NCBI GenBank assembly: GCA_900708905.1
Contig: CAADRB010000032.1
Coordinates: 429,427 to 493,426 of the forward strand
DNA from: Hymenolepis diminuta
Lineage: Eukaryota > Platyhelminthes > Cestoda > Cyclophyllidea > Hymenolepididae
DNA length: 64,000 bases
Direction of reading: 5' to 3'
Shown here: in pieces, positions 14,096-23,019 of the stretch
How the letters are laid out: each line of letters opens with the position of its first letter
Position numbering within the stretch: the first letter of the stretch is position 1
The notes under the pieces: generated by a model
Told to the model about the DNA's origin: nothing
What the model saw: only the letters and a program-made list of their open reading frames with translations
The model's database searches: none
Translations under genes and position numbers: made by a program

Positions 14096-14753
14096 TCAAA
14101 CTAGGACAATGTGTTTTCCGGCCTTGAATAACAGTTCTGATAGTGTAAGAAATGCTTGTTTCTTGGGTTGGCTCTGCTTTGCTAAAATCATATAAATTAA
14201 TATCATCTTGGATCTTGACCATTAGTTGAAACTGAAGGTTTTGTATATCTAAATATGCAAGCGCTGTCATTACTCACGGTTTTCAACTTAGTCGAGTCGC
14301 AAGCAGATTGTAAAGGCAACACCTTGCTCTTAAAAGCAATACATACTAAGGTTTTCGCCCACTTGCCTTGAAAGCTAAACTCCAACCATGCACTCAAAAA
14401 TCTCCAGGAATGGGGGTTTTAAAGGCAGATATCCCCTAACCGCATCTGAAGCAACGTATAACTCCTTTTTCCTGCGTACTCCCTGCCCAAGTCGTCCCTT
14501 TGCTGTTACTTTTTTCAAATTGCCACGAGTTTGCGAATAGTTCAAGTATTTGTACAAAACCATCCCTCGGAAGATTTCCCTATGGTTAAAACAGAGGATC
14601 ACGTAGACCCCTGAACCTAATGTTTCGTGTAAGTCAGTAGAAGGTACGATTCTGCTGTGCTAGACAACATGCAGTAGCTTCTCAGATCTTCTACATGTTT
14701 GGAAACTCAGATTCAACAAAGCTTACTTGTCCCCGCTCGGCTTGTCCAATCAT
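14096..14753 (-). CDS. Small six-exon gene, possibly histone-fold (CENP-X/MHF2-like)
   Basis: Reconstructed from splice sites. Exons from 5' to 3' on minus are 14753-14727, 14579-14480, 14445-14387, 14345-14323, 14263-14220 and 14181-14096. All five introns are GT-AG (147, 34, 41, 59 and 38 nt), phases agree throughout, and the product is 112 residues. It starts MIGQAERGQ and has a helix-like FVQILELFANSWQF at about 18-31. A second long helix-like stretch follows (NAVRGYLPLKPPFLEIFECM, running into YVLLLRAR). The tail contains AFLTLSELLFKAGKHIVLV before the stop. The helix/long-helix/short-helix layout and the final LxLxxL region recall CENP-X, the small histone-fold partner of CENP-S in kinetochore and Fanconi complexes. 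No diagnostic motif settles this. An alternative splice model uses a different last-exon frame ending KAPTFLTRD at 14031. The open phased chain supports a real gene; the family is a guess. Confidence 0.42.
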
Positions 14754-15145
14754 CTACTGTAAGAGGACTGTCATTGTGAATCTTGATTCATTTATTCCTC
14801 GCAAATGAATGAAAATGACTAACGTAAACTCATAGACTATAAGTAAACTCCTTTTCCCGGTAAATGGGAAATATAAGAAGTGAAAACAAAACGATAATGA
14901 AGTTGTAATATCAAGTTAAAGAGTTATTAATGATGCGACGATAAGCGTAAAGAGTCAAATTGGACAGCGACGAGTCCAAATTCCAAATGCGATAGGAATC
15001 TAATTTTATGATTCAGCCCTTGTCACTCAATTCGTTGTGATTTTTACCAAAATGACAGATTGTCACTGTTTTCGCATTGGAATGGAAAATAATAATGACA
15101 ACGATAAATACGAAGAGTGTTTAATCACTAATCTTTATACAGAAT
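14754..15145. other. Intergenic stretch between the small gene and PREY
   Basis: About 390 bp with no exon recognised. It would hold the PREY 3' end and the promoter, or trans-splice region, of the next minus-strand gene. Confidence 0.5.
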
Positions 15146-15410
15146 TCAGAACTCAGTCAAGGCATCTTCTGGAATGAGGTTTGGAATTCCGTCGTTGATC
15201 TTGTAGGCAATTTTGAGTTCCTTGTTGATTAGCAGTTGCTTCTCACTGTCGTAACTAAATGCATTAGTAAGACGTTACAAAAAAGAGAAAGTGTTACGTT
15301 AAAGGTTCCTTGCTTAGAGGACAAACTAAAACTTCAACATGTTTCGAGTCGAAGGTAGGCGTTGAAGAACTGAACCTTCTTGGTATACGACAGAGGAAGC
15401 TTCTGAGCAT
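15146..15410 (-). CDS. PYURF: PREY-like (Trm112-fold) mitochondrial assembly protein, two exons
   Basis: Exon 1 is 15410-15298 and exon 2 is 15254-15146, joined by a 43-nt GT-AG intron (15297-15255). The frame gives 73 residues with a phase-2 junction. The N-terminus (MLRSFLCRIPRRFSSST) is Arg/Ser-rich without acidic residues, as in a mitochondrial presequence. The rest is a complete Trm112-like domain: VEVLVCPLSKEPL, LLINKELKIAYKINDGIPNL and a closing IPEDA. This matches the VCPLSKKPL...INxELxIAYPIxDGIPNLIP pattern of PREY and bacterial YcaR. In animals PREY stabilises methyltransferases, including those of coenzyme Q synthesis and complex I assembly. At 73 residues it is shorter than vertebrate PREY because the presequence is short. 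Its ATG lies only 71 bp after the RPP21 stop on the same strand. Confidence 0.9.
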
Positions 15411-15481
15411 TGTCTCTATGTATAAAGGAATATTAAAACGGTTTAAAAAATCTACATTTTAAAGGAAGAAAAAGATTTGAT
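15411..15481 (-). promoter_or_regulatory. Candidate trans-splice acceptor region between RPP21 and PREY
   Basis: Only 71 bp separate the RPP21 stop codon from the PREY ATG, both on minus. On minus the spacer is T-rich (ATTCCTTTATACATAG) and its last AG falls 5 nt before the ATG (AGACAATG). Flatworms are known to resolve some polycistronic transcripts by spliced-leader trans-splicing, so this is the expected layout for a downstream cistron. No transcript evidence is available here. Confidence 0.4.
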
Positions 15482-16014
15482 TTAAGATTGTTTATTTTCA
15501 TCTGTATCAATGACGGGAAGATTAGAATCTGGAAGCATTCGTTCGAAGTAGGATGGACGATAGGGCTTATTGGGTTGTAAAGAGATAACGTTTCGTGTAC
15601 CGCAGGCCTCGCAAGTAACTATGAACCCCGTATTGTGCATTTTGAGACGACTTGTAACTCTAGAGTCGAGAATTAAATTACATCCACGACAAATTGAACG
15701 ACGCATCACAGGAGAAAGACGCACTCGAGATTTTTTGGCAAGGAGAAGCAGTTGACTTACACAACGACGACATGTCGTGTTAATAACCTGTCTTTCAACT
15801 TCATTTTTGCAATTGAGCAGAGGATATATGCAGCTGTAGGCTTGACGATATAAAATATCAATCTGACGATGAACTGGTGTGATATGAGTTTTAGGTCTAT
15901 CACTCTAATAAAAACGTAATAAATCGTAAGACATAAATAAAAAAACATTAAAAGAATAAAATTTATGATTTCTAAAGAAACTAACATATCGGCTGCATGA
16001 CTAACCTTTCCCAT
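15482..16014 (-). CDS. RPP21: Ribonuclease P protein subunit p21 (Rpp21/Rpr2 family)
   Basis: Rpp21 is a zinc-binding protein subunit of nuclear RNase P, which cleaves tRNA 5' leaders. The main exon is 15904-15482 (140 codons plus stop). The modelled first exon is tiny (16014-16006, ATG GGA AAG) and is joined over a 101-nt GT-AG intron, giving 143 residues; the human protein is about 154. Seen in order: HRQIDILYRQAYSCIYPLLN (the N-terminal LNFLYQAA-type helix), then LLLLAKKSRVRLSPVMRRSI, then the zinc knuckles CRGC and CEACGT separated by about 25 residues. The basic RRSICRGC segment is the family hallmark. The tail is acidic. The first exon could differ, since an alternative reads through the donor at 16005 and uses a later one. 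It is divergent from TAF8, with 219 bp between the start codons. Confidence 0.85.
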
Positions 16015-16233
16015 TTCAACGTCACAGTAACTAAACTGAACAGACACTATTCATCTGCAGGCTTGAAAAATTAATATAATGCATTACATTAATATTCATC
16101 GATTTTGCAATTAATTGTGGTAAAATTTTAAGACCAAATATTATTTTTATTTTTTTGAGAATTTGTTTATAATGCCGTATTTTGCCGCTTGATTTGCACC
16201 TGCACTTAACTCTCGTAGTTTTCAAAGGGGAGT
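16015..16233. promoter_or_regulatory. Putative bidirectional promoter of RPP21 and TAF8
   Basis: The two start codons face away from each other across 219 bp, so both promoters must sit here unless undetected 5' exons exist. The interval is AT-rich with no clear TATA element assignable to either side. An in-frame TAG at about 16216 closes the TAF8 frame upstream of its ATG. Confidence 0.45.
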
Positions 16234-19200
16234 ATGAAGGATGGTTTTACATTACTTTTGGAAAATTTTATTGCCAATTTGGCCAGTCAATTTGGATTTC
16301 AAAACATTGAAAGACCCTGTTTGAACGTGTTGATCAATCTCTATCTCTCATGTAAGCACCTTTCAATTCATTTGTTTGAGTTCTATTATGTATTCTATCC
16401 CATTTTCCTATTTATAGTTTTTGAATCTATTGGAAGTAAGAGTTTAACCTATGCTGAGGCTGCGAATCGGTCAAAAGTTGTTCTCAATGACGTTGTTTTG
16501 GCTTTAATTGATTTCGGCTTAGACGTTAATCGACTTCTTGGTCCTGTTCGCCCAAATATTTCTGGAACATTAAATGAACGTAAGTAATAAATAAAACAAG
16601 TACTTTTTCCTTTAAGTTCACCTTGTCTATAACTTTAGAGTTATTTTATTTTAGCGGCTTCCAGATGTATCCCGCCGCGAGGCATTACAACGGAATCTGT
16701 GTTAGGCATGAATGGCACTCGTGTTGTCTGTGTTCAGCCGAGTCTTCGCAGTGAAATCGTCAAACCTGTTGTTCCAGCCGCATCTTCCTCTATCATAGCT
16801 TCCACAAATGTCCCTACACCTCCAAAGGCTCCAGCGCACCTCTTTATCCCTCCTTTACCTGACCCTCACACTTACCTCTTCACTAAGGTCACACGACCTC
16901 TACCTGCTAATAGTATGGTTGGTTTGAGAAGACTAAAACTGGACAAGCGTCGTAAAACCCAGGTATCGCTGATGCACTATGTGGCTTTGAGACAGGAACC
17001 ACATTACCTATTTCCCCTTCCAGGTAATAAATCTCTTCGCCGTACGTTTATTCTTTTGCCTACCGTTTAAAATAGCCCAATTTTTGATAACATTAATATT
17101 AACATTACCCGATCCATACATCCATGTAGTTCAGATTCGGAATTCTGTTAATGCGCACGTTTGCAAAGTCAGAGGTCACGAGTTTTGTTCCTGTCGCTGC
17201 ACACTCAGTGATGTGATTGGGCAACCGGTTATTTTTACTAATAAAGGCCGTGATATAATTTGAGTTCCTACTTTTCTGTCCAAGAGGAGTTGGAAGCCAG
17301 TTTCCTAAATGAATTTGAGAATCATTACCATTCTGTGCACTTTCTAATCCGAAGGAGCCAATTTTAGTTGCAAATGCTACATAATGGCTGGAGATTTTTA
17401 GGGTCTACATGTTGTGTCGTTTGAAATTTTCCGAATTATGCCCGTTTTTCAATCTTACCGTTTAAATTAGATAATCATTTTTTAGTTTCTTCTATTAAGG
17501 TTTGGGATTTGTGGACTCTTCCTGTCGAATAATTTTAGGTTTGTTTAAATATTCCTTTCCTACTATTCAACGGGTAATCTTCATCATGTCGCAGTAACTT
17601 TTGACTTCTAGTTGAAAAAATAGCATTTGGAGATTAGTTCACAGTTGTATAGTAATGTAATGTATAATTTATATGGCATTATTTGCCATTACTGTTAGTT
17701 GTCCGTTTGCATGCACTGAATAAGGTGATATTTATTGGAGGGAAGGTAGGGAGATTTGATAAATAGAGTTCGGAATTTTTTCTTGTTCACTATCTAGCTC
17801 AGGTTGAAGGATGTGTCGTTATCTTGTGTTGCTTCTGTCTCCAGTATTCATCTCCCTAATGCATCTGACAATGGGGCACCCTAAGTTATCGTGTTTGTGG
17901 AAAAGTGATATCCGCAGTAGTACAAAAGCATCTTTCTTTCCCGTAAACATTTACGCACAATTGACAACGTTGCTTTTTGCTGTTTTTTTTCGAATTCCCT
18001 TAGGGTTGTTAAGTCACATTCTTGAAGGTTTTAGCCTTAGTAAATCGGCCACAGCGAAAACCTTCTGGCCGTCCTGATTGATTTGTCTTAGCCGCTGTTT
18101 TGAATGTACTTTTCTTCCAGTTCTTATTGGCATCGTTTTTATGCAACTTTAGCTACAGATTATCCTTTGGATTCCCGCAGTAGACTCTACCTATTTCCAA
18201 GCTTTTAACAGATAGGTGTTTATTGTAGATATTTCGGTCTGCAAAATAACCGCGAAAAAGACGCATGAGAGGAACGAGAAATAAAGAATTAATGTGAAGA
18301 CATTATTATCATATTATAAACTAGAACAATGAACAACACTTTACGATTTTTCATTGTGGGGAAGTAAGCAAAATCGACTAACAGTATATCTGATAAATGA
18401 TAAAGGCAAGGAAAATGGACAGATGTTGAGCTTATCAAAGAGCCTTGGTGCGTTTGATTTTTAACTTCGAGTTGCGCAATATTTATTATTTGGGCAGTTC
18501 CAGTTTCAAAGTTCAAATCTTTTGAATCGTTGTTCAGGATTACTGAACAAATTCCTGTCCACGACGTTCTATAGTCTCCACTTCAATTCATTTTTTTTCA
18601 AAGGTCGAGAAAGCGGAATGATCTTACGTGATATCAAGTAGCTTATGGGATCTGCACACACCGGAGCGTCTACCAACTCTTTATAATCACATTAGCCTAC
18701 GTCTTTAAGAACAAACGAAGTTTGCGTTTTACTGAACTGTTACACTGAAATCATTTTTCATTTATGTTTGAACACTAACACGCCGACATCTAGACTATTA
18801 TTTTCGAAAGAAAAAGGAAATTAAGTCTCCCTCAATCTAAATATTTCTTCTCGTCAATTTAAATAGGCGTGTTTTTTCGATTTTGGGCTATCATTAAACC
18901 TGTTACGGTTAATACTTTCTAGTGCTATTTGGAGTGTCTATGGTATTAGTATTATAGTATTAATCCTAAAAGATAGGATGGCTAAAATTCTCATACCAAT
19001 GTCGGTAAATCGATAGTCCCATTGTGCCCCAAATTTTGAAATCGATCAAGTTGCATGTCCACAATTTTAGATGTCTCCGAGTGATTGAAATGATTAATTA
19101 GGTGTGGTAGAATGTGGTTTTTACTCAGAGGGTTTAAGAATTGTCTGTGTCTCTACCTGTTAAATAATCTTTTCCATTAATCTCCACAGCAGAGTGGGAG

Positions 19201-22200
19201 ATTTTTCGGACGTCGAAGCCTCTTCCATCTAATTATAACAATCTTTTTATTCCATTTCAGCTGAAGCTATCACTGCTGTTGAACGAATGGAATTAGCAAC
19301 GTGTTCGATGGTACTCCTTCCATCTACCTCTTCTCGACCCTACGTTTCTGCTCTTATGACAGAAGAGACTGATATTAACGATGATGATAATGAAAAAGAT
19401 CAGAAGATCGAAGCAAAGAGGCCAAAGCTCAGTGAAAAGGATGGGAATTCAATCGATAGTACTGGTACAAACTTCTTTCTTTCCAAACCCATCTTTCCTG
19501 TAGATGTTCCCTTTAATGCATTTGTATAATTAGTGTGGTGTGCTTTCTTCTGAACATTATTTCTCTGTATCTTTGTAAATATCATTAATCTTGTTAATTT
19601 TAAAATGTTTACTTTTTTCTGTTTCTTATTTTTCAGTGAGTTTTGCATTCTAGTAATTTGTTTAATTAAAATAGACGAATGTAAATAGATGGCACGATCG
19701 ATAACTCAGCACAGTAAGCCTTACGGTAGGAAGCCGACGTAACAAATTTGCAATTTTATGTTTTGTCTCGGGGCCATCAACTTCCGTAAGGGAGTTCGAG
19801 TTCGCTCATCATTCTCATCAGTATGCGACACGTTGCTGCTGGCAGCTTGACAGTAATTTGGAATTAAAACTTGTCTGTCCGGCGGTGGTCTAGTCTACTA
19901 ACATCAAAAACGTATAAAGTTATTGTTTATTTAATAAAGTATCTTGAGATAGCTGCTTTCTGCCTTATAGGTTCGATATCTAGTGTGAAGATAAAATCAC
20001 ACCTTAGAGACTAGACCTCCCAGAATTACAGTAGTGTGGTACAAGAAAGGTAGTGTTTATTTGGGGCCTGTTTCCACTGGTTTTATCTCAAACGAAGGTA
20101 GTTTCCCGAATACCCTCGGTGTCCTAGATTTAAGACTGAGCACAACATTCATATCAAACAGGCAAACGGCCGAATTTATGAAAAATCTGCTTTCAGATAT
20201 TGAAGGATAACTCTCTGTTCATTTTCCAGAATTACCTTTTATTCGCATTCTCCACGATAATACCTCAGTTTTTCCGCCCACGAAGTTGGAGCGACCTCAT
20301 CTATGTCCCTATGACGCATAACCCCAGTCTGACATGTATAAGCGCGTCCATCGATTTTCCCTCTTTTCTAAAACCGCCTCGCTTCACATAAAAAGGCACA
20401 TCCGCGCTCATGCTCGGACGTGGCCTTACCCAAGTGACTCATATAAAGCTACCCTTGTTTTCCGGACAACAGCACACACTGGTCAGGGCGGACTCCTACA
20501 CGTCCTGTTCATTCCCTCTCTTCCTCAGCTAGCTGCTCTCTCCCTCTCTCTGTTACTCGTTGTGGCTTCCTTGAATACATTTTTGGTCTACTCAACTCTT
20601 GGTGTTCTGCTTCACAATTGTTGTTAGCTCTTACTCAAACAGCTACGGATTGGTTGTCGTAATTTGTTAGCTGCAAACCGTTGGTTGTTATCTAACTCCA
20701 ACAATATCTACTCAAATAATGACAACAAGGAATTAAAATTACTGTTTCACAATCCACTTTCTCTTAAATATGTATTCATATTAATTCATTATAGCTTTAC
20801 CACTTTCGAATTCGTAGCCACAAAGAGTGCTTAATATTAAAAATATCCCTTTTATTTAATTGTACCTTTGCAAAGTTTTCAGTACGACAAAAGGAATGCA
20901 GTAGCTTGCGCTGGAAGTGCTATACCAATCCCACGTCATCGTTACTTCGGTCACGGAAGGGCATCCTGAAAGCGAACTAATGCATTAAATAACCGGTCGC
21001 AGTACGTGTGATCTAAGTTGAACCTTACGGACCAAAATGTGCTTGACGTATAATTATAACAAAGGTTCTTTAACCGGCTACTTTCCCATTATTTATCTAA
21101 ATTTTTTACAAATAAGAAAAAATATTTTTTCTCAAAATAATTCTTATATGTACGATTCTTTATTTTCCACCTTTTTATTCCTGTTGCCTTTAATCATTCC
21201 CTTTTATTCAAACGAATTTATTTACATTACAGTTGTAAGTGGCGCATAATATAAGTTGACCTGTCGATACGCTCTAGGGTGTCGTATTTTGATGTAGTGG
21301 TTTGGATCGTTTTATATAGTGGTATTATCGGGTCGTATTTGTAATCTAAAGGTCGGTTATGGTATCCTACAGAGAAGAGCAGATTATAACAGGATTGGAA
21401 TTGGAAGATTTTATCAACTGTTCTTACACTTTTTGCAAATATCCTCTCAAATATGTTCATTTACTGGCGTTGGTAGGTTGATATCATTGGTGTCTTATCC
21501 ACCGAAACCTCCTTTTACAGAATGTTATCCGCTTTAAGTAATTGTGTTTGTAACAAAATTACTCAATCCGAGCGGAATGGACGCAACTATTGCATACGGT
21601 ATGTTATCCAGACCGGTAGCGTCACTTATAATTTGACTAATTTATCCCCCGACCTCACCCCACTATGGCCTACGGCCTTTTGTTATTACCTTACTACCTT
21701 CAGACTATGCGAGAGTGATGCGATGATTCGTTTCTCGTTATCTTGACTTTCGCTCTTATTTTGTATGTATTTTTAACTTTATCTGTTATCATAAGTAGCA
21801 AAAATTTTAGAACAAGTTACTACTTCGTCTTACGTGCAACTATTTTACATTTTTTAGTATTTAATTTAGTGTCTGATATGATTCGACTATCTTTGCAATA
21901 CTAGTCATAGAACTTGGATTGACTTAGCTCAGATCGGTTGCTCAATCCGTTGTCTCTCTAAAAAACTACCTGACCACAATCTCTGCTCCTTGCCTTACTG
22001 AAGTATTGAATTCAATACTGAATGAGAAGTCTGGTCTTTCTCCATTACCTTGAAGGATGATCCTCTATGCATTCCCAAAATTACCCTTTATTCGCATCCT
22101 CTATGAAAATAAACCGGTTTCTCGTCCACGAATCCAAAGTGATATCCTTATGTCCCTATGACTCAAACCGCTATCTGTCATATCTAGACAAGTTTATCGA

Positions 22201-22787
22201 ATCTCCTTTTTTCATAACTGTTTCGTTTCATTTGAAAGTCATCTGCATCCATACCTCACGCGGGTCCTCGCCCAAGTGGCTCATGTAAACCTCCACCGTG
22301 ACAAGCATGTAGACACGCTTGCTTCTACGCTGCCCCTTCATCACCTTTGTTCCCTATCTCTCCCGCTTGAGTTCTCATTGTAGCTTGATCAACACATTTT
22401 ACCCAAAACAGCTCTTGGTCTTCTGCTCTAGAACTGGTGTTAGTTATCAGTCGTTAGCTGTTATCTTAACTCCAACAACCTCATCGAATTATGCTAATTG
22501 GAAAAACTTGAATGCGGTGCTATGTCTTTACGATAAGGCAAGTACGGTAGCTCAATTTTATCCATATTTGGGAATGGGAATTTGCAATCGCTTAATAGAT
22601 ATTAATCGGATAATTGTATATCTGTAATTACATAGTGCACATATATATGCAATATGTACTTGATGTTGCTGTTGTTGATGCAGGTAGGAAGCTGTGCGAT
22701 GCAGAAAAAGATAACGCCGACAAATTACCAGCACTGATTTCTTCAGCTTCAAGACAGCTTCTGGACGAGGTTGGTGACGTTAAATAA
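16234..22787 (+). CDS. TAF8: TFIID subunit 8 (TAF8), five exons
   Basis: TAF8 is a histone-fold subunit of TFIID that pairs with TAF10 and links lobes of the complex. Exons are 16234-16351, 16418-16579, 16655-17023, 19261-19464 and 22684-22787. All junctions are phase 1, all introns GT-AG, and the product is 318 residues (human about 310). The histone fold spans about residues 4-88, including YAEAANRSKVVLNDVVLALI and FGLDVNRLLG. The TAF8 C-terminal signature lies at about 156-170 (LFIPPLPDPHTYLF, compare the family's FPDPHTYI). A Glu/Asp/Lys-rich stretch follows in exon 4. Introns 1-2 are 66 and 75 nt, but intron 3 is 2.2 kb and intron 4 is 3.2 kb and carries two solo LTRs. If exon 4 were not spliced at 19465, the frame would run on for 21 codons and stop at 19529. 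I prefer the exon 5 model because phase and splice sites fit, giving a basic/acidic tail ending DEVGDVK. Confidence 0.9.
17130..17290 (+). repeat. Degenerate tRNA-derived SINE-like copy B (TAF8 intron 3)
   Basis: Contains TTTGCAAAGTCAGAGGTCAC, closely matching the minus-strand copy near 10570, followed by a TGCACACTCAGTGATG segment resembling the other copies. It lies within intron 3 of TAF8. The boundaries are approximate. Confidence 0.4.
17291..19260. other. Remainder of TAF8 intron 3
   Basis: AT-rich. No exon or repeat is recognised, and a plus-strand frame at 17811-18077 shows no domain. Confidence 0.5.
19880..19992 (+). repeat. tRNA-like segment in TAF8 intron 4
   Basis: A box-A-like GTGGTCTAGTCTACTAACA is followed about 85 nt later by a good box B (GGTTCGATATC). 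The spacing is about twice that of a tRNA, and no cloverleaf can be drawn by eye. This suggests a decayed or interrupted tRNA-derived repeat rather than a tRNA gene. Confidence 0.3.
20201..20703 (+). mobile_element. Solo LTR, family A, copy 1 (503 bp), in TAF8 intron 4
   Basis: Starts TGAAGGATAACTC and ends ACTCCAACA, flanked by a 4-bp duplication, ATAT (20197-20200 and 20704-20707). Wherever both can be read it appears identical to the inverted copy at 26198-26732. It contains a 97-codon open frame, present unchanged in both copies; this reflects identity of the LTRs and is not evidence of a protein. A TATAAA-like motif (CATATAAAG, around 20440) could be the LTR promoter. The near-perfect pair implies very recent insertion or homogenisation. 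Confidence 0.9.
22051..22477 (+). mobile_element. Solo LTR, family A, diverged copy 3 (427 bp), in TAF8 intron 4
   Basis: Starts TGAAGGATGATCC and ends AACTCCAACA, with a perfect 4-bp duplication, ACCT (22047-22050 and 22478-22481). The ends and several internal blocks match copies 1 and 2 (for example TATGTCCCTATGAC), but many substitutions and deletions make it clearly older. It lies about 200 bp upstream of TAF8 exon 5, in the same transcriptional orientation. Confidence 0.85.
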
Positions 22788-23015
22788 TTAACAATTAATT
22801 TAACATTAACGAAATCGTTAATGGATATGTCTTCAAGAGTTCCTCTGTTACGGATTAAATTAAAAGATCTTATAGAAGCAACTCTCCCACGAAATATTCG
22901 TCTCCTTGCTATTTTTTACTCGGAATGGACCTCATTCTTTTGAATTCACCGAATGGCAGCAGAGAAAAAATTACATTAGTGTTAAGGGCGTTATACCCTT
23001 TTAGCGGCTGCTGAC
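22788..23015. other. Short region downstream of TAF8
   Basis: AT-rich sequence between the TAF8 stop and the LTR family B copy. It should contain the TAF8 3' end; no confident polyadenylation signal is assigned. Confidence 0.45.
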
Positions 23016-23019
23016 AAAT

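Noticed and set aside
14031..14270. Alternative last exon of the small minus-strand gene ending KAPTFLTRD
   Set aside because: It can be joined through other splice sites, but the six-exon chain to 14096 starts from an ATG and uses only canonical introns in phase.
19287..19529. TAF8 ending at the stop at 19529
   Set aside because: A GT donor at 19465 and a phase-matched acceptor at 22684 give a better, near-normal-length product; kept only as an alternative.
20334..20627. 97-codon frame repeated unchanged at 26274-26567
   Set aside because: It lies inside the solo LTRs; its preservation follows from the LTRs being the same, and it has no domain.
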